Assembly (NCBI GenBank): GCA_937868095.1
Contig: CALMLO010000034.1
Coordinates: 35,457-99,456 of the forward strand
Source of the DNA: an uncultured Phycisphaerales bacterium
GTDB taxonomy: Bacteria; Planctomycetota; Phycisphaerae; Sedimentisphaerales; Anaerohalosphaeraceae
DNA length: 64,000 nt
Reading direction: 5' to 3'
Positions 42,009 through 51,312 of the stretch are shown piece after piece (positions within the stretch are counted from its first letter, which is position 1; the number at the start of each line of letters is the position of its first letter). The notes beneath the pieces are model-generated. The model made no database searches, was not told where the DNA came from, and saw only the letters and a program-made list of their open reading frames with translations. Both the position numbers and the translations under genes were made by a program.

Positions 42009-42725
42009 GTGGCAGAAAGTGTATGGAAGGCGTTGCAGAATTGGCTGGACGGCTCGGCGTCTGAGAAGTCTGAGGAATCTGCATCGGGCTGGTATGTGAT
42101 TGCAGGGCTCGGCAATCCGGGTCCGGCTTATGAAAAGACGCGGCACAATGTGGGTTTTGAAGTGATTGACCGCCTGGCGGAAATGCTGGGGGCTTCGGCT
42201 GAGAAGAAAAAGTTTGGGGCTCGGATTGCTGAGGCCCAAACAGATGGCCGCAAGGTTTTGCTGGTCAAGCCGGAGACTTTTATGAACCGCAGCGGCCAGC
42301 CGGTTGCGACCGTGATGGGGTTTTATCGGCTGGGTCTGGAGCGGCTGCTGGTGATTACCGATGATGCAGCGCTGGAGCCGGGCCGAATCCGGATTCGACC
42401 GAAAGGTTCGGCTGGCGGCCATAAGGGTCTGGCGGATATTATTGAAAAACTGAAGAGTGAAGAGTTTGCCCGGCTTCGAGTGGGCATCGGTTCCTGTCCG
42501 AGTGAACGGATGGTGGAGTATGTGCTGTCTCGTCCGCCGGCTCCGGAGCGTGCGCTGCTCGAAGAGGCGATCCGTAAAGCGGCGGAAGCGGCGCTGTGCT
42601 GGGTCCGCGAGGGACTTCAGGAAGCGATGAATCGATACAATAGTCGAGACACAGCCGGTTCGTCGGAAAAGACCGAACCGGGGGAAAACGAGAGCGGAAA
42701 ACACGGACAAAATAAAAATCCTTAA
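42009..42725 (+). CDS. pth: Peptidyl-tRNA hydrolase
   Basis: 238 residues. A polar N-terminal extension of about 25 residues precedes the core. VIAGLGNPGPAYEKTRHNVGFEVID contains the catalytic His, and VKPETFMNRSGQPV and DDAALEPGRIRIRPKGSAGGHKGLADII are the other family blocks. It frees tRNA from stalled peptidyl-tRNA. A Glu/Lys-rich 30-residue tail is unusual. GTG start; it follows rplY by 21 bases, as in many bacteria. Confidence 0.95.
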   Translation: MAESVWKALQNWLDGSASEKSEESASGWYVIAGLGNPGPAYEKTRHNVGFEVIDRLAEMLGASAEKKKFGARIAEAQTDGRKVLLVKPETFMNRSGQPVATVMGFYRLGLERLLVITDDAALEPGRIRIRPKGSAGGHKGLADIIEKLKSEEFARLRVGIGSCPSERMVEYVLSRPPAPERALLEEAIRKAAEAALCWVREGLQEAMNRYNSRDTAGSSEKTEPGENESGKHGQNKNP

Positions 42726-42740
42726 TGTGGAGGTCTGAAT

Positions 42741-43214
42741 TTGAAAACAGCGGTCAAGCGGTTGTATGAAGGGTTGTTTCTGGTGGACTCGGCCTGGGCG
42801 GCATCCGAGTGGGAAACAGTGCTGGGAACGATTCGCAAATTTCTGGAAAGGGCCGGAGCGGATATAGAGAGTATTAAGAAATGGGATGACCGCCGGCTTG
42901 CATACGAAGTGGAAGGCAAGAGCCGCGGCACGTATATCCTTGCGTATTTCTACTGCGAGCCGTCGCGGGTTCACGGGATTGAGCGGGATGTGAATTTGTC
43001 GGAGAAGGTGCTGCGGGCGCTGATCCTTCGGGCGGACCATTTGGGCCGGGAAGATATTGACAAACCTACTCCTGCGGAACTTCATCCGGAAGGCGTTCCG
43101 TTCGAGGATGTGGAGCCGGCGGAAGAGCCCGAAGTCCCGGCAGGGGAGGACGCAGCGGCGCCGTTGCCCGGCCAGGAGGATTTGAGCGAAGATGAGACGC
43201 AGGCGGCTCCGTAA
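42741..43214 (+). CDS. rpsF: 30S ribosomal protein S6
   Basis: 157 residues from TTG 42741, seven bases after GGAGG. The S6 core (RLYEGLFLVD..., IKKWDDRRLAYEVEGKSRGTYILAYFYCEP, LSEKVLRALILRADHL) is followed by an acidic Glu/Pro/Ala-rich tail of roughly 50 residues. It pairs with S18, encoded two genes downstream. Confidence 0.93.
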   Translation: MKTAVKRLYEGLFLVDSAWAASEWETVLGTIRKFLERAGADIESIKKWDDRRLAYEVEGKSRGTYILAYFYCEPSRVHGIERDVNLSEKVLRALILRADHLGREDIDKPTPAELHPEGVPFEDVEPAEEPEVPAGEDAAAPLPGQEDLSEDETQAAP

Positions 43215-43280
43215 GAGACGTTCACCGCATAGGGAGCGGTTCTTCAGGATAGACTGCCGGAAAGAACAGGAGGCAAACCA

Positions 43281-43712
43281 ATGGCCAATTTGAACAAAGT
43301 GCTGCTGATGGGCAATCTGACAAGAGACCCGCAGCTGTCGTATCTGCCCAGCCAAACGCCCGTTGTGGAGTTCGGCCTGGCAATCAATCGGGTGTTTCGC
43401 AAGCAGGACGGCACGGACGGGAAGGAGACCTGCTTTGTGGACTGTCAGATGTTCGGCAAGCGGGCGGAGGCGCTTCATAAGTATGTGAAGAAGGGCGATC
43501 CGCTGTTTGTAGAGGGCCGGCTGAAACTGGACCAGTGGCAGGCGCAGGATGGAAGCCGTCGAAGCCGGCTGCGGGTGTTTGTGGAGAATTTTGAATTTTT
43601 GGGCCGCGGCGGCGGAGGCGGCGGAGGCGGCGGAGTCAGCGAGGCAGAAACGAATCTGCCGGAACCCCCGGATGTGTTTGCACCGCCGACGGGCGATGAT
43701 ATACCGTTTTAA
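43281..43712 (+). CDS. ssb: Single-stranded DNA-binding protein
   Basis: 143 residues. One OB fold starting NLNKVLLMGNLTRDPQLSYLPSQTPVVEFGLAINR, with EFLGRG near its end, then a run of Gly (about ten) and the acidic tip DDIPF that recruits repair and replication proteins. AGGAGG precedes the ATG. Placement between rpsF and rpsR is the classical order. Confidence 0.95.
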   Translation: MANLNKVLLMGNLTRDPQLSYLPSQTPVVEFGLAINRVFRKQDGTDGKETCFVDCQMFGKRAEALHKYVKKGDPLFVEGRLKLDQWQAQDGSRRSRLRVFVENFEFLGRGGGGGGGGGVSEAETNLPEPPDVFAPPTGDDIPF

Positions 43713-43738
43713 AACTTAGGTAGCAGGAAACAGACACA

Positions 43739-43996
43739 ATGGCAAAAGTAACAGGACAAAACAAAAAGAAGAAGAAATATCTGACCACTCTTCGGGAACA
43801 GACACAGTGCCGTTTCTGCCGCGAAGGCAAGCACTACATTGATTACAAAGATGTGGAGTCGCTGCAGAAACTGCTGACCAACCGGGGCAAGATTTTCTCC
43901 CGGAAGCGGAGCGGCAACTGCGCCGGCTGTCAGCGGAAGGTCAAACTGGCCATCAAGCGGGCCCGCTTTATGGCACTGCTTCCGTTTACCTCGTAG
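43739..43996 (+). CDS. rpsR: 30S ribosomal protein S18
   Basis: 85 residues. The N-terminal Lys-rich stretch is followed by [60 protein letters not shown]. Four Cys in two Cys-x-x-Cys pairs are kept, so this is the zinc-binding form. AGGTAGCAGG lies before the ATG. Confidence 0.95.
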   Translation: MAKVTGQNKKKKKYLTTLREQTQCRFCREGKHYIDYKDVESLQKLLTNRGKIFSRKRSGNCAGCQRKVKLAIKRARFMALLPFTS

Positions 43997-44063
43997 TAAG
44001 CCCTGCCGGCAATGACCGGTTTTTCGAAAGAGTGCAGACGTTCAGAATCACAGGAGTCAACCG

Positions 44064-44546
44064 ATGAAAGTGTTATTATGTGAAGATGTAGCCAAACTGG
44101 GATGGCTGGGCGATGTTGTTGAAGTCAAAGACGGCTATGCCCGCAATTATCTGCTGCCGCAGGGACTGGCCGTGATCCCGACGGAAGCGGCCGTTCGTTC
44201 TTTGGCGGAAGAAAAGGCCAAACGCGCCGAGGCCCGGCGGATGGCCCGTGAGGAAAAAGAGCGGCTGAGTGTCTCGCTGGAAGGTGTCGAGATTCAACTG
44301 TCGGCCAGAGCCAACGAACTGGGACATCTCTTTGGTTCGGTGACGGAATCGGATATTGCCGAGGCCCTTCAGAAGAAGGGGTTTGCTGTGACAGCGGATA
44401 TGGTCCAGATGGAGGCCCATATCAAGGAAGTGGGCAGCCGTACCGTCATCATCAAAGCCGCGTCGGATTTGAGGGCAGCGGTGCTGGTCATCGTTGCCGC
44501 AGAGGAGCAGACCGTTGGCGCAGACGAGGAAACCAGCAGCCACTAA
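44064..44546 (+). CDS. rplI: 50S ribosomal protein L9
   Basis: 160 residues. The N-terminal RNA-binding domain (VLLCEDVAKLGWLGDVVEVKDGYARNYLLPQGLAV) leads into the long connecting helix rich in Ala, Glu, Lys and Arg, and then a C-terminal domain (LFGSVTESDIAEALQKKGF). GGAG sits just upstream of ATG. The end overlaps dnaB by 32 bases. Confidence 0.95.
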   Translation: MKVLLCEDVAKLGWLGDVVEVKDGYARNYLLPQGLAVIPTEAAVRSLAEEKAKRAEARRMAREEKERLSVSLEGVEIQLSARANELGHLFGSVTESDIAEALQKKGFAVTADMVQMEAHIKEVGSRTVIIKAASDLRAAVLVIVAAEEQTVGADEETSSH

Positions 44547-45939
44547 ACGAGCCGGCGGCTCGGCTGAGCCGGCGGAGGCGTGGGCGGGACGAAAGATTCC
44601 TGCCTCTCCGGAGGCCGAGGCGGCGGTGCTTGGTTCGATGATTCTGGATCCGCCGTGTATCGGGCGGATGGTGGAGCATCTGAAGGCGGAGTCCTTTTCG
44701 CTGCCGGAGCACCAGCTGGTATTTGAAGCCCTGGTTCGGCTGTTTGAGGAGCGGCGAGAGATTGACCTGGTGATGCTCCAGGATGAACTCGAAAAGCAGG
44801 GCCATCTGGCGGCGGCGGGCGGTGTAGAGTATCTGGTGCGGCTGGCGGAGTCGGTGCCGACCGCGGCCAACGCCGAGTATTACATGCAGATTGTTCTGCA
44901 GAAATCGGTTCTGCGGGATTTGGCCTATGTTTGTCAGGAGATTCTCCAGGATGTCTGCGATCCGACGGGAGAAGAGGACCTGAAACTGGATGAGGCCGAA
45001 AAGAAGATTTTTCAGGTGACCGAACGGAAAATCAGCGGGACGGCGGAGCCCATCCGCAATTTGATTTATCATGCCTTTGAAAGCATTGAAGCCCGCAAAG
45101 GGGGAACCGGCATTACGGGAGTGCCCAGCGGTTTTCGGGAACTTGATGATTTGCTCGGCGGTCTTCAGTACGGCGATATGATTATTGTGGCAGGCCGTCC
45201 GAGTATGGGCAAGACGAGTTTTGCACTGAATATAGCCGAATACATCGGGGCTGATGTCGACATGCCGGTGGTGATTTTTTCTCTGGAAATGGGCAAGCAG
45301 CAGCTGACGGAGCGTTTTTTGTGCAGCCGGACCGGACTGAATCTTCAGATGCTGCGCAAGGGCCTGATCAGCACCGAACAGCATCAGCAGCTTGTGGAAG
45401 AGGGGGCGCGGCTGTCGGAAAAACCAATTTTTATTGATGATACGCCGGGACTGACGCCCCTGATGATTCGGGCTAAGTGCCGGCGGCTCAAAAGCCAGTA
45501 TCACATTCAGGCGGTTTTTATTGATTATCTGCAGCTGATGAGTCTGGGAGGCAAGGTCGAATCTCGCCAGCAGGAAATCAGCACTATTTCACGGTATCTG
45601 AAATCGCTGGCGCGGGAATTGAATGTGCCGGTGGTGGTGCTCAGTCAGCTCAACCGGGCACCGGAGGGACGGGAGGACCATCGGCCGCGGATGAGCGACC
45701 TGCGGGAAAGCGGCAGCATCGAGCAGGATGCCGATGTGATTCTGCTGCTGCATCGGGAATCGTACTATCAGCGGGGCGGCGATGAGGAGCCGTCGGATAA
45801 TACGGCTGAAGTGATTGTAGCCAAGCAGCGAAACGGGCCGACAGGAAAAGTTGAACTGCTGTTTGACGGCAGCTGCACCCGGTTTCGGGAGAAGTACCGG
45901 GGCGCCGTGCCGGAGGACATCAGTGAGCCGCCGTTTTAA
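44515..45939 (+). CDS. dnaB: Replicative DNA helicase
   Basis: 474 residues from TTG 44515, seven bases after GAGGAG (44502-44507); a TTG at 44494 would add seven residues but lacks such a site. The N-terminal domain with SPEAEAAVLGSMI, then a linker, then the RecA-like core: Walker A AGRPSMGKTSFALN, VIFSLEMGKQQLTERF, the Walker B segment AVFIDYLQLM, and SDLRESGSIEQDADVI. It unwinds DNA at the fork as a hexamer. Its N-terminus is Ala/Arg/Lys-rich. Confidence 0.93.
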   Translation: MAQTRKPAATKRAGGSAEPAEAWAGRKIPASPEAEAAVLGSMILDPPCIGRMVEHLKAESFSLPEHQLVFEALVRLFEERREIDLVMLQDELEKQGHLAAAGGVEYLVRLAESVPTAANAEYYMQIVLQKSVLRDLAYVCQEILQDVCDPTGEEDLKLDEAEKKIFQVTERKISGTAEPIRNLIYHAFESIEARKGGTGITGVPSGFRELDDLLGGLQYGDMIIVAGRPSMGKTSFALNIAEYIGADVDMPVVIFSLEMGKQQLTERFLCSRTGLNLQMLRKGLISTEQHQQLVEEGARLSEKPIFIDDTPGLTPLMIRAKCRRLKSQYHIQAVFIDYLQLMSLGGKVESRQQEISTISRYLKSLARELNVPVVVLSQLNRAPEGREDHRPRMSDLRESGSIEQDADVILLLHRESYYQRGGDEEPSDNTAEVIVAKQRNGPTGKVELLFDGSCTRFREKYRGAVPEDISEPPF

Positions 45940-45976
45940 GGACTGACCAGGAAAAGAACGGACAGGAGGTTGCCGA

Positions 45977-48277
45977 ATGAGAGTCGCGTGGGTTTTCGGA
46001 TGGGTACTGGCGGCGGGCTGGCTGCTGGTTTGCCCGGCGCAGGCGCAGGATGAGCCGGAGGGGCTTGTAATTGGGGCGGTGGAGACAGCCGGCACGGTGA
46101 CGCTGACGCGGGCCCAGGTTCTTTCTGTGGTTCGGGCAAGGCCCGGACAGGCGTTTCGAACTCAGCAGGCCGCCGAAGATGTCAAGCGGCTGGCGGCGAT
46201 GGAGGGGGTCGATACGGCTTATTACAACACAAAGGTTGTCGACGGAAAAGTGATTCTTACTTATGTGATTGTGGAAAAAAATCTGATCCGTTCGATTGTT
46301 CTGCAGGGCAATAAAAAAATCAGCGATTCACGTCTGCTTAACGAACTTGGAATCAAACAGGGAGATTATCTGGACCAGTTTCTGGTTAAATCCGGTGTGG
46401 ATAAGTTGAAGGAATTTTACCGCAAAAAGGGATACTCGCAGGCCCGGGTGTCGCTGGATGAGAGCCGGCTGCTTGTCGGGCAGGTGATTTTTACAATTGA
46501 GGAAGGACCTCGCACGAAGGTTCAGCGAGTGAGATTTGAGGGCAATCGGGCCTTTTCTGATGATCAGCTGATTAAGGTCGTCAAAACACGGCCGAAGAAA
46601 TTTCTGGTTTTTCCGGTGTATTTTGATCAGGAGCAGCTGGCCAAAGATCGAACAGCGCTGCAGGATTTTTATCGCAAGCGGGGATATCTGGACATCAAAG
46701 CCGACTCATCGGTTTCCTTTCATTCGGATGGGAAGACGGTCGAGGTGGTTTTTACGGTATCGGAAGGTCCGCAGTATCGGGTGGAATCGGTGACATTAAC
46801 CGGCTATTCACTGCCGGATAAGGAACAGTTGTGGTCGGAACTGAAGTTGAAGCCGGATACGCCTTTCAGTCCGGATCGGCTGGACTATGATGTGAATAAG
46901 ATTCGGGCCCGCTATCGCTCCGAAGGATATCTGGACGTGCAGGTGGAAACCCAGCGGAAAGAACTGGAGGAGCATCGAGTGGCTGTGGAGCATCGAATTA
47001 CGGAAGGGCCGCGTTTTCGGATCGGACTGATTACCGTTACCGGCAACCGAACGGTCAAGGACCAGTCAGTTCGGCGGGTTTTGGATGAAGAAGGATTCAG
47101 TCCCGGCAACTGGTATGACGGCAATGCGGCAAGAGGGGATGGGAAAGGCGAATTAGAGCGGACGGTTCAGCAGGCGGTAGTGGCCGAGTCGGTTACGATT
47201 GTGCCCAGCGGGACAGAGCCGCAGCGCCGCGATGCACTGGTTCAGATTGCCGAAGGCCAGACGGGGACTATTATGCTTGGTGCCGGCGTCGCCAGCGACA
47301 GTGGAGTGATCGGCCAGATTTCGCTGGATCAGCGGAACTTTGATATTACGGACTGGCCGACGAGTTTTTCAGAATTGTTAACGGGGAAGGCATTTCGCGG
47401 GGCTGGGCAGCGGTTTCGGGCCATGTACAGTCCGGGCCGGCGGTGGACCAGTTATCAGGTGAGTTTTACCGAACCGTATCTGTATGACAAGCCCCTGTCG
47501 CTGGATGCAGCGTTTTCGGGTTTTACGCGGATTCGCGAATCGTATGATGAAAAGCGCACCGGCCCGAGTTTGGGGCTGGCGCGGCGCTATCCGGATGATT
47601 GGAGACGCGGCATTTCCTTCCGGTTTGAAAATGTGAGTATTGAGGAACTTGAAGATGATGCCCCGTCGGAGGTGGTGAAGGTCAAGGGGGATAATCTGCG
47701 GCTGGGGACGCGGCTGTGGGTGGGGCTGGATAAAACAGACAGCCGATTCCGTCCGAGTCGAGGATACAATTTTGATGCCGGCTATGAGCAGATTTTCGGA
47801 GACTATAGTTACGGCCTGCTGACGGCGACGCAGCGGTGGTATAAGACTCTTTACGAGGATTTGGCGGAGCAGAAGACAATTCTTGAGACCAAACTGTTTG
47901 GCGGCTCAGTGGTAGGCGACGCGCCGACCTACGACCGATTTTACGGCGGCGGCCTCGGCTCGATTCGCGGATTCGATTATCGCGGCATCAGTCCTCGCGG
48001 CGAAAATGATGACCCCATCGGCAGCGACTGGATGGGTCAGCTGAGTCTGGAAGTTTCCATTCCAATGGGCAGCGAGATGTTTTCATGGCTGGTGTTTACC
48101 GATGCCGGTGTGTTTGAGACCGGCCCGATTCGCACCTCGGTGGGCGTGGGCATTCAAATCCTCATTCCGCAGATTTTCGGGCCGGTGCCGATGCGGTTTG
48201 AACTGGGTGCTCCTATTACCAAAGATGATGAAGATGATACGCAGGCCTTCAGTTTCTCGGTAGGGGCCTTATTCTAA
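45977..48277 (+). CDS. bamA: Outer membrane protein assembly factor BamA
   Basis: 766 residues. Signal peptide (MRVAWVFGWVLAAGWLLVCPAQA), then five POTRA-like repeats (about 30-430; repeated patterns such as VRFEGNRAFSDDQLIKVVKTRP, then YRKRGYLDIKADSSV), and a 16-strand outer membrane barrel with the loop-6 motif SIRGFDYRG and a C-terminal Phe (FSFSVGALF) as beta-signal. It inserts other beta-barrel proteins. AGGAGG precedes the ATG. It is the first of the outer-membrane gene run bamA-skp-lpxD. Confidence 0.93.
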   Translation: MRVAWVFGWVLAAGWLLVCPAQAQDEPEGLVIGAVETAGTVTLTRAQVLSVVRARPGQAFRTQQAAEDVKRLAAMEGVDTAYYNTKVVDGKVILTYVIVEKNLIRSIVLQGNKKISDSRLLNELGIKQGDYLDQFLVKSGVDKLKEFYRKKGYSQARVSLDESRLLVGQVIFTIEEGPRTKVQRVRFEGNRAFSDDQLIKVVKTRPKKFLVFPVYFDQEQLAKDRTALQDFYRKRGYLDIKADSSVSFHSDGKTVEVVFTVSEGPQYRVESVTLTGYSLPDKEQLWSELKLKPDTPFSPDRLDYDVNKIRARYRSEGYLDVQVETQRKELEEHRVAVEHRITEGPRFRIGLITVTGNRTVKDQSVRRVLDEEGFSPGNWYDGNAARGDGKGELERTVQQAVVAESVTIVPSGTEPQRRDALVQIAEGQTGTIMLGAGVASDSGVIGQISLDQRNFDITDWPTSFSELLTGKAFRGAGQRFRAMYSPGRRWTSYQVSFTEPYLYDKPLSLDAAFSGFTRIRESYDEKRTGPSLGLARRYPDDWRRGISFRFENVSIEELEDDAPSEVVKVKGDNLRLGTRLWVGLDKTDSRFRPSRGYNFDAGYEQIFGDYSYGLLTATQRWYKTLYEDLAEQKTILETKLFGGSVVGDAPTYDRFYGGGLGSIRGFDYRGISPRGENDDPIGSDWMGQLSLEVSIPMGSEMFSWLVFTDAGVFETGPIRTSVGVGIQILIPQIFGPVPMRFELGAPITKDDEDDTQAFSFSVGALF

Positions 48278-48310
48278 GCAATTCAGAAAAATCCGGAAAG
48301 GCAAAAGAGC

Positions 48311-48913
48311 ATGAACAGACACGGAAGACATGAATGGATTGGAGCAGTCCTTCTTTTGGCAGCGGCGGTTTGGATTGTCTATCAGCAGGGCATAGCAGCG
48401 GGTCAGGAAAGCATTCCTGCTGCACGAGTGGGGGTTGTGGATGTGACCAGGATTTTGGAGAACTGCAAGAAGAACAAGCAGTGGCAGGAAAAGGCGGAGG
48501 CGGACCGCAGCCGTGTACAGGAAGAGTTCCAGCAGATGCGCAAAGACCTGGAAGCCCTCCAGGCCAATATTAAGCAGCGCAAGCCCGGCAGCGCGGATTA
48601 TTTTACCTTGATGCAGGAGTACGAGGAAAAGCGTGCTGTTATGGAAGGACGCAACACCTTTTATGAAAACAAGTTTACGCAGGAGATGCAGCAGTGGATG
48701 GAGGCGCTGTACACGGATTTTGTGAAGGTGACGGAGATGGTGGCGCGGGAAAAGGGACTGGATGTGGTGCTGGGCAAAGAGAGTCTTGAACTTCCTGCGC
48801 CGACGCTCCGGGATTTTATGCTGAGTGTGAAAACCCAGAAAGTTCTTTACAACCGTCCGGAACTGGATATTACGGAGGAGGTGCTGACAGCGCTGGATAA
48901 GGTGAGCAATTGA
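48311..48913 (+). CDS. OmpH/Skp-like periplasmic chaperone
   Basis: 200 residues. N-terminal membrane signal (IGAVLLLAAAVWIVYQQ), then VGVVDVTRILENCK, the typical Skp opening, a long coiled-coil pair (48-150, Glu/Lys/Gln rich) and a short beta end. Skp holds unfolded outer-membrane proteins on their way to BamA. The position between bamA and lpxD is the common one. Confidence 0.85.
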   Translation: MNRHGRHEWIGAVLLLAAAVWIVYQQGIAAGQESIPAARVGVVDVTRILENCKKNKQWQEKAEADRSRVQEEFQQMRKDLEALQANIKQRKPGSADYFTLMQEYEEKRAVMEGRNTFYENKFTQEMQQWMEALYTDFVKVTEMVAREKGLDVVLGKESLELPAPTLRDFMLSVKTQKVLYNRPELDITEEVLTALDKVSN

Positions 48914-48927
48914 GCAGGGCCTAAAGA

Positions 48928-49989
48928 ATGAATGAAAATGCAGGTGCAGCTCGGAAAATGACGACGGCGGAGCTGGCCGCCCATCTGAGAGGTCGGCTGG
49001 TCGGCTCCGGCGAGATTCCCATTACGGGGGTCAATACCATTCAGGATGCCTCGCCGGAACAAATTTGTTTTCTGACGGACAGCAAGCATCGTCCGCTGCT
49101 GGCGGTCTCGAAGGCGGGGGCAGTGCTGGTGCAGGCGGAACTGGATGACTGCCGAGTGGTTCAAATCGTTGTTCCCGATGTTCAAAAAGCCCTGATTGAA
49201 ACCCTTCGGCTTTTTGCGCCGCCGCAGCGGGCATGGAAGGGAGTCCATCCGACGGCGGTAGTAGAACCGGATGCGGTTTTGGAGGAAGGGGTGGGAATCG
49301 GGCCGCATACGTACATTGGCCGCCAGGTCCGCATTGGGACTTTTACTGTTATCGGCCCCAATTGCAGCATCGGCGAACGGACGCAGATTGGCTCTCATTG
49401 CCGGCTGGACAGCAATGTTGCGGTCTATCATGACTGCCGAATCGGTAACTATTGCATCCTCCAGTCTCATTGCACCATTGGAGCGGTAGGGTTTGGATAT
49501 GCCTTTGTGGACGGGCGGCATCAGCTGATTCCCCACAATGGCGGCGTGATTCTTGAGGATGAAGTGGAAATCGGTGCCAACAGTTGTGTAGATCGAGCGA
49601 AGTTCGGCAATACAATCGTGGGGGCCGGCACAAAGATTGATAATCTGGTGCAGATAGGGCATAATGTCCGTATCGGTCGGGCGTGCCTGCTGGCCGGTGA
49701 GGTGGGACTCTCAGGCAGTGTGGTGCTCGGCGATGGGGTGGTTTTGGCCGGCAAAGCGGGTGTGGTGGACCATGTGAGCATCGGGTCGGGTACTATTGTG
49801 GGAGCGACGTCGTTAGTACTGGAGGACACACCCGCCGGCTGCCGACTGTGGGGCAATCCGGCTCAAGAGTTGTCGGCGGAGAAACGTTCGGCGATTTGGT
49901 ATCGTCGGCTGCCCGCGATGGCCGAAGAACTGAAGGAACTGAAGAAAAAGGTCAAACAGATTGAAGATGCAAAAAACAATCCGGCATGA
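48928..49989 (+). CDS. lpxD: UDP-3-O-(3-hydroxyacyl)glucosamine N-acyltransferase
   Basis: 353 residues. N-terminal LpxD domain (TTAELAAHLRGRLVG, INTIQDASPEQICFL), then a left-handed beta-helix with many hexapeptide repeats (IGPHTYIGRQVRIG, IGERTQIGSHCRLDS) and the active-site His in QIGHNVRIG. It adds the second acyl chain in lipid A synthesis. Its stop lies inside the next gene, which overlaps by 29 bases. Confidence 0.95.
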   Translation: MNENAGAARKMTTAELAAHLRGRLVGSGEIPITGVNTIQDASPEQICFLTDSKHRPLLAVSKAGAVLVQAELDDCRVVQIVVPDVQKALIETLRLFAPPQRAWKGVHPTAVVEPDAVLEEGVGIGPHTYIGRQVRIGTFTVIGPNCSIGERTQIGSHCRLDSNVAVYHDCRIGNYCILQSHCTIGAVGFGYAFVDGRHQLIPHNGGVILEDEVEIGANSCVDRAKFGNTIVGAGTKIDNLVQIGHNVRIGRACLLAGEVGLSGSVVLGDGVVLAGKAGVVDHVSIGSGTIVGATSLVLEDTPAGCRLWGNPAQELSAEKRSAIWYRRLPAMAEELKELKKKVKQIEDAKNNPA

Positions 49990-51268
49990 AGGGCATCTGT
50001 CCGGAAGGGGTTTGTTCTTCGGACAGGAAGCGCATGTGGTCTTTCAGCCGGCGGCGCCGGATACAGGGATTGTGTTTGTTCGAACAGACTTGGAGCGTCC
50101 GGTTCGGATTCCGGTCTGTCCGGAATCAATTGTGTCCCGTCCTCGCCGGTCGGCGCTGGGTTGCGGAGATGTGGTGGTCGAGACCTCGGAACATTTCTTA
50201 GCAGCGGCGGCGGCTCTGGGGCTGGACAATCTGATTGTGGAGATTGACGCTGCGGAAATGCCGGGCTTTGACGGCAGCAGTGAGGAATATTTCAAAACGC
50301 TTCAGAAGTGTGAGGCGGCCGAGCAGAATAAGCCCCGACGGGAACTGATTATCCGCGAGCCGGTTTGCCTTCAGGATGGAGACCGGTCAATTTATGCCCT
50401 GCCGGATGCGGGGGGCGGGCTTCATCTGACGTTTGATATGGATTATACCCAGCATACCGGCATTGGGCGTCAGACATATTCATGCAGTCTGACGGAATCT
50501 CATTTTGCCCAGCATCTGGCACCGGCACGGACGTTTCTTCTGGAAGCGGAGGCCCGGCAGATGCAGGCGGCGGGCTTCGGCACGCATTTGAGCCCCCGCC
50601 AGATTCTGGTGATCAGTTCCGATGGGCCTATCCGCAACAGCTACCGTTTTCCCGATGAGTGTGTGCGGCACAAGATTGTCGATTTAATCGGCGACCTGAT
50701 GCTGGCGGGCATGCCGATTGTCGGGCGGATTGTGGCCTATAAAAGCGGACATACGCTGAATCAGCAGCTGGTGAAGACCCTTGTCGAGCAGGACAAAAAA
50801 CATCGCGGGCTGGACAGGGCCGGCAAGCCCGTACTGGACATTCGGCGGATTCAGAAGATTCTGCCCCATCGGTATCCGTTTCTGCTGGTCGATAAGGTGA
50901 TTGAGGTTGAGGAGGATCGGCGGATTACGGCGATTAAGAATGTGACGATCAATGAACATTTCTTTCAGGGGCATTTTCCAGGGGCGCCGGTGATGCCGGG
51001 TGTGCTGATTGTGGAAGCCATGGCGCAGGTGTGCGGGCTTCTGTTTGCGCAGACCCTCGAACATACCGGCAAGATAGCAGTGCTTCTGACGATGGACCAG
51101 GTGAAGATTCGTAAATCGGTCGTGCCGGGCGACCAGCTGATTCTGACTGCGGAGGCGGACAAGGTTCGCAGCCGCGCGGCCAAATGCAATTGTACGGCAC
51201 GGGTGGGAGAAGAGATTGTAGCAGAGGCCCAGCTGAAATTTATGCTCGTTGATGACGAGGTGCGATAG
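49961..51268 (+). CDS. lpxC/fabZ: LpxC-FabZ fusion: UDP-3-O-acyl-GlcNAc deacetylase / 3-hydroxyacyl-ACP dehydratase
   Basis: 435 residues from TTG 49961 (AAAGG nine bases upstream), or 433 from ATG 49967. Residues 1-285 are LpxC: the first zinc His lies in TSEHFLAAAAAL, the second zinc His and Asp in VRHKIVDLIGDL, and the catalytic His in SGHTLNQQL. The rest is FabZ: PHRYPFLLVDKV, the catalytic His in GHFPGAPVMPGVL, and the catalytic Glu in VEAMAQ. LpxC commits UDP-GlcNAc to lipid A; FabZ makes enoyl-ACP in fatty acid elongation. The fusion is known in Bacteroidetes and some planctomycetes. Confidence 0.95.
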   Translation: MKMQKTIRHEGHLSGRGLFFGQEAHVVFQPAAPDTGIVFVRTDLERPVRIPVCPESIVSRPRRSALGCGDVVVETSEHFLAAAAALGLDNLIVEIDAAEMPGFDGSSEEYFKTLQKCEAAEQNKPRRELIIREPVCLQDGDRSIYALPDAGGGLHLTFDMDYTQHTGIGRQTYSCSLTESHFAQHLAPARTFLLEAEARQMQAAGFGTHLSPRQILVISSDGPIRNSYRFPDECVRHKIVDLIGDLMLAGMPIVGRIVAYKSGHTLNQQLVKTLVEQDKKHRGLDRAGKPVLDIRRIQKILPHRYPFLLVDKVIEVEEDRRITAIKNVTINEHFFQGHFPGAPVMPGVLIVEAMAQVCGLLFAQTLEHTGKIAVLLTMDQVKIRKSVVPGDQLILTAEADKVRSRAAKCNCTARVGEEIVAEAQLKFMLVDDEVR

Positions 51269-51312
51269 AATTGAATACAAATGAAATTGAAGTGCGGAGG
51301 AATTAGCTGCGT

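Noticed and set aside
41976..43478. 500-residue minus-strand frame opposite pth, rpsF and ssb
   Set aside because: It lies exactly antisense to recognised genes with full family motifs and has an Arg/His/Leu/Gln-rich composition typical of reversed GC-rich genes.
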